From CAZTDU01 sp050248795 (lineage in GTDB: Bacteria; Pseudomonadota; Gammaproteobacteria; Burkholderiales; SG8-39), in contig JBFWRS010000048.1 in assembly GCA_050248795.1 (NCBI GenBank), positions 1-23,592 on the forward strand: DNA of 23,592 nt. Direction: 5' to 3'. Within the stretch, counting starts at the first letter, position 1; each line of letters starts with the position of its first letter. Made by a program: the position numbers and the translations under genes. This document shows positions 14,177 through 20,547 of the stretch, piece by piece. The notes beneath the pieces are model-generated. The model saw nothing but the letters and a program-made list of their open reading frames with translations. It was not told the DNA's origin and made no database searches.

Positions 14177-16074
14177 GCAAGTACCTGGAGTTCCACCGCC
14201 GCTCGATCGCGGACCGCGATGCCTTCTGGGCTGCCGAGGCGAAGCGCATCCACTGGCACAAGCCGTTCACGAAAGTGCTGGATTACTCGCGCCCGCCGTT
14301 CGCGAAGTGGTTCGTCGGCGGCGAAACCAACCTCTGCCACAACGCCGTGGACCGGCACCTGGCCGAACGGGGCGAACAGAAGGCGCTGGTGTGGATCTCG
14401 ACCGAGGTGGACCAGGAGCAGAGCTGCACCTACCGCGAGCTGCACGCCGAGGTTCAGCGCGTCGCCGCGATGATGCTCTCGCTCGGCGTCGGCCGCGGCG
14501 ACCGCGTCATCATCTACATGCCGAACACGCTCGAGGCGGTGTACGCGATCCTGGCCTGCGCACGCATCGGTGCGGTGCACTCGGTGGTGTTCGGCGGCTT
14601 CGCCGCTGCGAGCCTTGCCGCGCGCATAGACGATGCCAGGCCGAAGCTGATGGTCACCGCCGACGGCGGCAGCCGCGCCGGAAAGGTCATACCGTACAAG
14701 CCGCTGGTGGACGAGTCGATCGGCCTGTCGAAGCACCCGCCGGCGCACGTGCTGATCCTGAAGCGCGGTCTGGACGCCGGCATGAAGATGCTGCCGGGAC
14801 GCGACGTCGACTGGGCCGAACTCGCGGCGAAGCATGCCGGCGCGCAGGTGCCGTGCACCTGGCTGGAGTCGAGCGAGCCTTCGTACATCCTCTATACGTC
14901 CGGCACCACCGGCAAGCCCAAGGGCGTGCAGCGTGACGTCGGCGGGCACGCGGTGGCGATGGCGGCGTCGATGCCCTACATCTACTGCGGCGCGCCCGGC
15001 GAGGCGATCTTCACCACCTCCGACATCGGCTGGGCGGTGGGGCACTCGTACATCATCTATGCGCCGCTGATCACAGGCATGACCAGCATCCTGTACGAGG
15101 GGCTGCCGATCCGCCCCGACGCGGGCGTGTGGTGGAGGATCGTGCAGGACCACAAAGTAAGCGTGATGTTCTCGGCGCCGACGGCGGTCCGCGTGCTGAA
15201 GAAGGCGGACCCGGCGTACCTGAAGAAGTACGACCTTTCGTCGCTCAGGCACCTGTTTCTCGCCGGCGAGCCGCTGGACGAGCCCACGCACCAGTGGATC
15301 ACCGAGGGCCTGGGCCGGCCGGTGATAGACCACTACTGGCAGACCGAAACCGGCTGGCCGGTGCTCACGTCCATGCCGGGCGTCGAGCAGACGCCGATCA
15401 AGTTCGGCAGCCCGTCGTTCCCGGCCTACGGCTATGACCTGAAGCTGCTGCGCGAGACCGACGCGAGCGAGGCGGGGCCGGACGAAAAGGCGGTGGTGGT
15501 GATCGAGCCGCCGCTGCCGCCCGGATGCATGACGACAATCTGGGGCGACGACGAGCGCTTCGTCAAGACCTACTTCTCGACGTTCTCGAAGAAGCTCGTG
15601 TACTCGACCTTCGACTGGGGAATCCGCGACAAGGACGGCTACTACTTCATCCTCGGCCGCACCGACGACGTCATCAACGTGGCGGGGCACAGGCTGGGCA
15701 CGCGCGAGATCGAGGAGGCGGTGAACATGCACCCCGGCATCGCCGAATGCGCCGTGGTCGGCGTCGCCGACCAGCTGAAGGGGCAGTTGCCGATGGCGTT
15801 CGCAGTCGTCAAGGACCCGGCGGCCATCGCCTCGAGCGAAGGGCGCATGAAGCTCGAGGGCGAGATCATGAAGACCGTAGACACCCAGCTTGGCGCGATC
15901 GGTCGTCCGGGGCGGGTGTTCTTCGTCTCGCTGCTGCCGAAGACGCGCTCAGGCAAGGTGCTGCGCCGTTCGATCTCCGCGCTTGCCGAGGGCCGCGACC
16001 CGGGCGACCTCACCACCATCGAAGACCCTGCCGCGCTGGAGCAGATCCGCGGCGCACTGAAAGGAAAGCCATGA
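14173..16074 (+). CDS. prpE: propionyl-CoA synthetase
   Basis: Activates propionate to propionyl-CoA with ATP by an acyl-adenylate. The 633-residue length matches PrpE. Visible features are GGFAAASLAARIDDA (141-155), TADGGSRAGK (162-171), the P-loop-like YTSGTTGKPKG (241-251), the aromatic motif HYWQTETGW (387-395), the hinge region YFILGRTDDVINVAGHR (491-507) and the C-terminal TRSGK, where Lys595 is the expected catalytic and acetylation-sensitive lysine. The wording around 141-180 is PrpE-like rather than Acs-like. It overlaps acuI and the GlcG-family gene by four bases each. With acuI upstream and prpC at the window start it supports propionate use. Confidence 0.94.
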   Translation: MSKYLEFHRRSIADRDAFWAAEAKRIHWHKPFTKVLDYSRPPFAKWFVGGETNLCHNAVDRHLAERGEQKALVWISTEVDQEQSCTYRELHAEVQRVAAMMLSLGVGRGDRVIIYMPNTLEAVYAILACARIGAVHSVVFGGFAAASLAARIDDARPKLMVTADGGSRAGKVIPYKPLVDESIGLSKHPPAHVLILKRGLDAGMKMLPGRDVDWAELAAKHAGAQVPCTWLESSEPSYILYTSGTTGKPKGVQRDVGGHAVAMAASMPYIYCGAPGEAIFTTSDIGWAVGHSYIIYAPLITGMTSILYEGLPIRPDAGVWWRIVQDHKVSVMFSAPTAVRVLKKADPAYLKKYDLSSLRHLFLAGEPLDEPTHQWITEGLGRPVIDHYWQTETGWPVLTSMPGVEQTPIKFGSPSFPAYGYDLKLLRETDASEAGPDEKAVVVIEPPLPPGCMTTIWGDDERFVKTYFSTFSKKLVYSTFDWGIRDKDGYYFILGRTDDVINVAGHRLGTREIEEAVNMHPGIAECAVVGVADQLKGQLPMAFAVVKDPAAIASSEGRMKLEGEIMKTVDTQLGAIGRPGRVFFVSLLPKTRSGKVLRRSISALAEGRDPGDLTTIEDPAALEQIRGALKGKP

Positions 16075-16475
16075 AGACACGCGCCGTACTTACCCAGGAA
16101 GATTGCGAGAAGATCAGCGCCGCGGCGTTCGCGGAGGCGAGGCGAAACGACTGGAACGTCGCCGTCGCCGTCCTCGACGATGGCGGCCACCTGCTGCATT
16201 TCTCGCGCATGGACGGCGCCACGCCGGCGAATGCGACGATCGCGGTCGAGAAGGGCCGCACGGCGGCGATCTCGCGGCGCGCGAGCGGAAAGTGGGAGGA
16301 GATCGTCAAGGGCGGGCGCACCGTGATGTTGAAGATGCCCGGCATCCTGCCGGTGCAGGGCGGCCTGCCGATCATGGTGGATGGCGCCTGCGTCGGCGCG
16401 GTCGGCGTCTCCGGCGTGCAGTCCCACGAGGACGAGCAGATCGCCGCCGCCGGCATCAAGGCGGTGGTTGCGTGA
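16071..16475 (+). CDS. GlcG/HbpS family protein
   Basis: A 134-residue member of the GlcG/HbpS family (DUF336), recognised from the opening LTQEDCEKISAAAFAEARRN, from VAVLDDGGHLLHFSRMDGA and from GILPVQGGLPIMVDGACVGAVGVSG. Members bind heme or related cofactors or act beside diol and glycolate enzymes; the exact role of most is unknown. No signal peptide or membrane segment is visible, so it should be cytoplasmic. AAAGGAA precedes the ATG, which overlaps the prpE stop (ATGA); its own stop overlaps the next gene as GTGA. The tight packing suggests it helps prpE or the nitronate monooxygenase. I cannot assign a substrate. Confidence 0.85.
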   Translation: MKTRAVLTQEDCEKISAAAFAEARRNDWNVAVAVLDDGGHLLHFSRMDGATPANATIAVEKGRTAAISRRASGKWEEIVKGGRTVMLKMPGILPVQGGLPIMVDGACVGAVGVSGVQSHEDEQIAAAGIKAVVA

Positions 16476-17566
16476 GCCTGATCGCCACCGGCCTGTCGCG
16501 CCGGCTGGGACTCGAACTGCCGCTTGTCCAGGCGCCGATGGCAGGTGGGCCGACGTCGCCCGAGCTGGTTGCAGCGGTCAGCGCCGCCGGCGCCCTCGGT
16601 TCGTTCGGTTTCGCCTACACGCAGCCTGACGAGATGAAGCGCGCGGTGGCGGCGGTGCGCGCAAAGACCGCGCGTCCGATCGGCATCAACCTGTTCGTGT
16701 CGCCGCAGCCCGCGGCCGTCGGCGCGGCTGCGCAACAGCCGGTGCTTGACGCGCTGTCGCCCTGGTACGCCGAGATGGGCCTGCCAGCACCGCAGCCCGC
16801 GCAGCCGCCCTATGCGCCGGACCTGGATGCGCAGCTTGCCGCCGTTGCGGAGATCCGCCCCGCGGTGTTCACGGTGCATCTGGGCGATTTCCCTGCCGAT
16901 CGCGTGCAGGCGCTGAAGTCGCTGGGCATGACGCTGGGCGGCAGCGCGACCACGGTTGCCGAGGCGAAGCGGCTCGAATCGCTGGGCTTCGACTTCGTCA
17001 TTGCGCAGGGCGGCGAGGCGGGCGGGCATCGCGGCACGTGGACGCGCGACCCGGCGGACGCGATGACCGGCACGCTTGCGCTGACGCGCATGCTGGTGCG
17101 CGCGCTCCGCATCCCGGTGGTCGCCGCGGGCGGCATCATGGACGGCGCAGGGGTCGCGGCCGTGCTGGCGCTGGGCGCCGAGGCGGCGCAACTGGGCACG
17201 GCGTTCGTTCCCTGCCCCGAAAGCGGCGCCCCGGCAGTGCACAAGCAGGCACTGCTCGATGCCGCCGAAGACGACACGCGTGTCACCGAGAAGTTCTCCG
17301 GCAAGCCGGCGCGCGGCCTGGCCAATCGCTTCATGCGCGAAGCTGCCGCATTTCCGCAGATTGCCTTCCCGGTGCAGAACGCGCTTACCGGGAAGCTGCG
17401 CCAGGCTTCGGCAAAGGCGGGGAAAGGGGACTTCTATGCCCTGTGGGCGGGCCAGGCAGTGCCGCTGGCGCGTGCGCTGCCTGCGGCTGAACTGGTCGCG
17501 GAAATCGGACGCGAGACGGTCGCGGCGCTTCGCGCTGGCGCCGCGCTGGTGCAGGCAGGAAACTGA
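16472..17566 (+). CDS. nitronate monooxygenase (2-nitropropane dioxygenase family)
   Basis: FMN-dependent TIM-barrel enzyme that oxidises alkyl nitronates; the proposed natural substrate of the class I family is propionate-3-nitronate, giving malonate semialdehyde plus nitrite or nitrate. The 364-residue protein has VQAPMAGGPTSPELVAAVS (19-37) followed by AGALGS, the segment GGSATTVAEAKRLESLG, the flavin and active-site motif AQGGEAGGHRG with His186 in the expected catalytic position, and phosphate-binding AAGGIMDG. It begins with GTG, overlapping the previous stop by four bases. FabK-type enoyl reductases share the fold, but the AGGHRG segment and lack of fatty-acid genes nearby favour the nitronate enzyme. 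Substrate is not proven by sequence. Confidence 0.85.
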   Translation: MSLIATGLSRRLGLELPLVQAPMAGGPTSPELVAAVSAAGALGSFGFAYTQPDEMKRAVAAVRAKTARPIGINLFVSPQPAAVGAAAQQPVLDALSPWYAEMGLPAPQPAQPPYAPDLDAQLAAVAEIRPAVFTVHLGDFPADRVQALKSLGMTLGGSATTVAEAKRLESLGFDFVIAQGGEAGGHRGTWTRDPADAMTGTLALTRMLVRALRIPVVAAGGIMDGAGVAAVLALGAEAAQLGTAFVPCPESGAPAVHKQALLDAAEDDTRVTEKFSGKPARGLANRFMREAAAFPQIAFPVQNALTGKLRQASAKAGKGDFYALWAGQAVPLARALPAAELVAEIGRETVAALRAGAALVQAGN

Positions 17567-17568
17567 AC

Positions 17569-17847
17569 GTGCCGCCCGCCAGGCCGACCGTGTTCATCGA
17601 CAATGAACGCGTGCGCGTAACCGAGTGGCGCTTCGCCCCCGGCGCCGCCACAGGCTGGCACCGCCACGAGATGGACTACGTGGTGGTGCCGATGATGGAC
17701 GGCATGCTGAAACTGGTCGAGGCCGCCGGCGAGCGCATTGCCGAGCTCAAGGCTGGCGTGCCCTACACCCGCCTTGCCGGCGTGGAGCACGACGTCATCA
17801 ACGCGAACGACTACGAGTACGCGTTCATCGAGGTCGAACTGAAGTAA
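17569..17847 (+). CDS. small cupin protein, possibly BauB-like
   Basis: A 92-residue single-domain cupin. The metal-site motif is seen as GWHRHEMDYVVVP (two histidines and a following acidic residue) and the second cupin motif as AGVEHDVINAN. GTG 17569 is the chosen start, two bases after the previous stop, with AGGAAA upstream; no ATG exists before the conserved VRVTEWRFAPG. From memory the VRVTEWRFAPG and VEHDVINAN wording resembles the cupins annotated as BauB in beta-alanine degradation, a pathway through malonate semialdehyde, but I cannot check this. It is the last gene of the plus-strand run and faces efp tail to tail. Confidence 0.75.
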   Translation: MPPARPTVFIDNERVRVTEWRFAPGAATGWHRHEMDYVVVPMMDGMLKLVEAAGERIAELKAGVPYTRLAGVEHDVINANDYEYAFIEVELK

Positions 17848-17880
17848 AACGTACAGGGGACGTTACGCCGTCCCCCGTAC
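17846..17880 (-). terminator. efp operon terminator between convergent genes
   Basis: Bases 17851-17862 and 17869-17880 form a twelve-base-pair stem with one A-C mismatch and a six-base loop. Read on the minus strand, the stem is followed by TTTT (17849 to 17846), starting 12 bases after the efp stop. This is a good rho-independent terminator for the mvaB-earP-efp transcript. On the plus strand it lies three bases after the cupin stop but lacks a T run, so there it may only protect the 3' end. Confidence 0.75.
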
Positions 17881-17892
17881 CCTCTCGCAGTG

Positions 17893-18453
17893 TCAGGCCT
17901 TGGCGCGGTTGCGGTACTCGCCGGTGCGGGTGTCGATCTCGATCAGGTCGCCGGTGCTGCAGAAAAGCGGCACCCTGACCTCGAAGCCAGTGGCGATCTT
18001 CGCGGGCTTCATGACCTTGCCCGAGGTGTCTCCGCGTACCGCGGGCTCGGTGTGCTCGATCCGGCGCACGAGCGTCTGCGGGATCTCGATCGAGATCGGC
18101 CGCTCGTTGTAGATCACGACCTCGGCCGGCATGCCGTCCTCGAGGTAGTTCAGCGCGTCGCCCATGCTGTCGGCGTCGAGCTCGTACTGGTTGTATTCGC
18201 TGTCCACGAAGACGTAGGAAGGGTCGGCATAGTAGGAGTAGGTGACCTCCTTGCGGTCCAGCACGACGATCTCGAACTTCTCGTCGGCGCGGTACACGGT
18301 TTCGGTGGCCGTGCCAGACAGGAGGTTCTTCAGCTTCATCTTCACCACCGACGCGTTGCGGCCGGACTTGGAGTACTCGGCCTTCTGCACGACCAGCGGG
18401 TCCTTGCCGACCATGATGACGTTGCCGGTGCGGATATCCTGAGCGATTTTCAT
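17893..18453 (-). CDS. efp: elongation factor P, arginine-32 type
   Basis: Binds the ribosome between the P and E sites and relieves stalling at consecutive prolines. The 186-residue protein has the KOW-like N-terminal domain with the modification loop KSGRNAS; the residue at position 32 is arginine, not lysine. Arg32 EF-P is known to be rhamnosylated by EarP, which is encoded immediately upstream on the same strand. The C-terminal OB domain ends with the family motif GDLIEIDTRTGEYRNRAKA. The start MKIAQDIRTGN is the family standard. It lies 33 bases after earP and ends at the hairpin 17851-17880. Confidence 0.98.
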   Translation of the reverse strand: MKIAQDIRTGNVIMVGKDPLVVQKAEYSKSGRNASVVKMKLKNLLSGTATETVYRADEKFEIVVLDRKEVTYSYYADPSYVFVDSEYNQYELDADSMGDALNYLEDGMPAEVVIYNERPISIEIPQTLVRRIEHTEPAVRGDTSGKVMKPAKIATGFEVRVPLFCSTGDLIEIDTRTGEYRNRAKA

Positions 18454-18486
18454 TGCGGTGCCTGCAATCAGATTGATGTAAGTCCG

Positions 18487-19533
18487 CTATTTTAAAAGAT
18501 TTTCGCAGAACGCGGCCAACTTGCTTGTGAGGTCCTGCTGCGCCCCCAGGCGATCCGCCCAGGCGCTCGCCTGCGCGCGCAGCCTGTCCTCGTCTGCCTG
18601 TGCCGCGGACCAGGCAGAGCCGATGTCCGTGTCCCAGCCATTCCACGCCCGCCAGAGCGATTGCGCGCCGCCGCCGTAGCGCGCGAGGAAGGCCTCCAGC
18701 TTGGCCCGGTGCGCATCTTCCGGCTGCGGGTAGATGTGCCAGACGAACGCACGGGCAGCCCACTGCGCGCGCACGAAGGAATCCTCGCCGCGGACGAAGT
18801 TCCAGTCGCAGGCCCAGAGCAGTTCGTCGTAGCGCGACTGCGGCAGGAACGGCAGGTATCTCACCTGCAGGCTGCCGCGACGCGTGTGCTTGCCGAAAAA
18901 AGCATGCACGTCCGGCGCGAGCGGACAGTCCGTGGTCGCGAGGAGGGTGTCGCGCGGGTCCTGCGCCCACGCCTGCAGCAGCGCGCGCAGCGCCGGGTTC
19001 TCGTAACCGAACAGCGAAATCACGCGGGTGCCGGGTTCGGGCGGCGCGCAGCCGAGCGCGCGCCAGAATTGCGCCGCGTCGAAGGCATCGCGGCGCGCGA
19101 ACAGGTCGTGTTCGCGCAGCAGGCCGCCGGTGCGATCGGTGAAGCCGGGGAAGTAGAAGTAGCGCCGCGCCGGCAGCGTCGGATGCGGCGAAGGCAGGCC
19201 GTGATGCGCCTCTACCCACGGCTCGGCGGAGAGGTACTCGAGCTTGATCCACAGCGAGCGCGCCGTCATGCGCGCGGCGTAGGCGTCGGGCAGGCCGCTG
19301 TCGAAGGCGTCGATGGCGATGTCCGCGGCGTCGGCAAACGCGGTCTGCCCATCCCAGCGCAGGATCTCGACGCCGGCCTGCTCAGGCTGCAGCTTCGCCA
19401 GCGTGTCGGGCTGGTCTATCCACAGGCGCACCGCGGCGCCGTGTTCGGTGCTGAGCTGTCGTGCGAGCCGCCAGCACACCGCCGCATCGCCATAGTTGTC
19501 GACGACCCGGCAGAAGATGTCCCAGCGTCTCAA
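18487..19533 (-). CDS. earP: EF-P arginine rhamnosyltransferase EarP
   Basis: Transfers rhamnose from dTDP-rhamnose to Arg32 of EF-P, which is needed for full EF-P activity in bacteria with this type of EF-P. The 348-residue protein (DUF2331, a GT-B glycosyltransferase) starts with the diagnostic WDIFCRVVDNYGDAAVCWRL; Asp12 and Asp16 match the essential aspartates of the family. Later motifs include YFYFPGFTDRTGGLL and, in the nucleotide-sugar site, FVRGEDSFVRAQWAARAFVWHIYPQ. The start is TTG at 19533, which overlaps the mvaB stop as TTGA; no ATG or GTG precedes the conserved residues. A weak start codon coupled to mvaB suggests low, linked expression. Confidence 0.95.
   Translation of the reverse strand: MRRWDIFCRVVDNYGDAAVCWRLARQLSTEHGAAVRLWIDQPDTLAKLQPEQAGVEILRWDGQTAFADAADIAIDAFDSGLPDAYAARMTARSLWIKLEYLSAEPWVEAHHGLPSPHPTLPARRYFYFPGFTDRTGGLLREHDLFARRDAFDAAQFWRALGCAPPEPGTRVISLFGYENPALRALLQAWAQDPRDTLLATTDCPLAPDVHAFFGKHTRRGSLQVRYLPFLPQSRYDELLWACDWNFVRGEDSFVRAQWAARAFVWHIYPQPEDAHRAKLEAFLARYGGGAQSLWRAWNGWDTDIGSAWSAAQADEDRLRAQASAWADRLGAQQDLTSKLAAFCENLLK
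18489..18519 (-). promoter_or_regulatory. weak candidate internal promoter for efp
   Basis: Inside the last codons of earP, TAAAAT (18494 to 18489, minus strand) matches five of six -10 positions. TTGGCC (18519 to 18514) lies 19 bases upstream as a partial -35. It could give efp its own transcript, expected for an abundant factor placed behind a TTG-initiated gene. The spacing is long and the call is tentative. Confidence 0.25.
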
Positions 19534-20441
19534 GCGGCTGCGCGAAAACCCTTGGGCAGGCCTGCCATCGGCGTATGCCCGTAGATCGGCTCGTCGGGGA
19601 TGCCCGATTGCAGCACTGCGCGCGCCTCGAACAGCTTCGGCAGGTCTATGCCGGTGGAAACGCCCATGCTCTCGAACATGAACACCAGGTCTTCGGTGAT
19701 GACGTTGCCGCTGGCGCCCGGCGCGAACGGGCAGCCGCCCAGCCCGCCCATGGACGAGTCGAACGCACGCACGCCTTCTTCGTAGGCGGCAAGCGCGTTC
19801 GCGAGACCGAGTCCGCGCGTGTTGTGGAAATGCGCCCCCTGCAGCCTGTCGCCGATGGCGGCGCGCACTTTGCGTATCAGCCGCTTCACCTGCGCCGGAT
19901 TGGCGTAGCCCACGGTGTCGGCCAGCGGGATGAAATCGGCTCCTGCCGCCGCCAGCATACCGGCCAGCCGCACGACGTCATCCTCGGGCACCTCGCCCTG
20001 CATGGTGCAGCCGAACGCGGTGGAGATCGCAGCCTCGATCTCGGGACCGCCAGGGGCGCGCGCCTCGACGCATCTGCGCACCTCGGCAACCATCTCCTCG
20101 GGACTCATGCGCACGTTCGATTCGCTGTGCTTCCTCGACGCCGACACCGGGAACGTGACCTTGTGCGCACCGGCCGCCACCGCGCGCTCGAAGCCCTTCA
20201 GGTTGGGCGCCAGCGCGACCACTTTCACGCCGGGCAGCCTGCGCGCATGCGCGACCAGTTCGGCGGTATCTGCCATCGCCGGTATCAGCCGCGGCGGAAC
20301 GAAGGAGCCGACCTCGATTTCCCGCAGCCCGGCAGCGGCGAGGCCGTCAAGCCAGCGCTGCTTCGCCGCGGTGGGCATGAGGTGCTTTGCGTTCTGCAGG
20401 CCGTCGCGCGGCCCGACCTCGCGTATCAGGATATCCGCCAT
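19530..20441 (-). CDS. mvaB: hydroxymethylglutaryl-CoA lyase family protein
   Basis: Cleaves 3-hydroxy-3-methylglutaryl-CoA to acetyl-CoA and acetoacetate, the final step of leucine breakdown; related aldolase-type lyases exist. The 303-residue TIM barrel has EVGPRDGLQN (8-17, metal ligand Asp13), HFHNTRG (204-210, metal ligands His204 and His206) and GGCPFAPGASGN (235-246) with the catalytic Cys237. The family more often reads HFHDTRG. The ATG at 20441 has AAAGG upstream and gives the standard MADILIREVGPRDG beginning. It is first in the minus-strand unit and its TGA overlaps the earP start. No other leucine-catabolism gene is visible, so the physiological substrate is uncertain. Confidence 0.88.
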   Translation of the reverse strand: MADILIREVGPRDGLQNAKHLMPTAAKQRWLDGLAAAGLREIEVGSFVPPRLIPAMADTAELVAHARRLPGVKVVALAPNLKGFERAVAAGAHKVTFPVSASRKHSESNVRMSPEEMVAEVRRCVEARAPGGPEIEAAISTAFGCTMQGEVPEDDVVRLAGMLAAAGADFIPLADTVGYANPAQVKRLIRKVRAAIGDRLQGAHFHNTRGLGLANALAAYEEGVRAFDSSMGGLGGCPFAPGASGNVITEDLVFMFESMGVSTGIDLPKLFEARAVLQSGIPDEPIYGHTPMAGLPKGFRAAA

Positions 20442-20486
20442 GGATGGCCTTTGGCTTGGGAGGGGGATGAGGGGGGATTGCAAGAG

Positions 20487-20515
20487 ATTATCGCGGCGGT
20501 GGCAGGTCCGCGCAA
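20487..20515 (-). promoter_or_regulatory. candidate promoter for mvaB-earP-efp
   Basis: On the minus strand GATAAT (20492 to 20487) matches five of six -10 positions, and TTGCGC (20515 to 20510) is a partial -35 at the ideal 17-base spacing. Transcription would start near 20480, leaving a leader of about 40 bases before the mvaB ATG. Seen by eye only. Confidence 0.4.
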
Positions 20516-20547
20516 TCAGCAGGCATGCCCGGTACACTTCCTTCCCC

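Noticed and set aside
16472..17566. FabK-type enoyl-ACP reductase instead of nitronate monooxygenase
   Set aside because: The folds are related, but the AGGHRG motif with its histidine, and the absence of fatty-acid synthesis genes nearby, favour the nitronate enzyme.
19915..20547. Upstream extension of the HD-GYP gene by 211 codons
   Set aside because: It is antisense to mvaB, Ser/Ala/Pro-rich without motifs, and the receiver domain begins right after ATG 20548.
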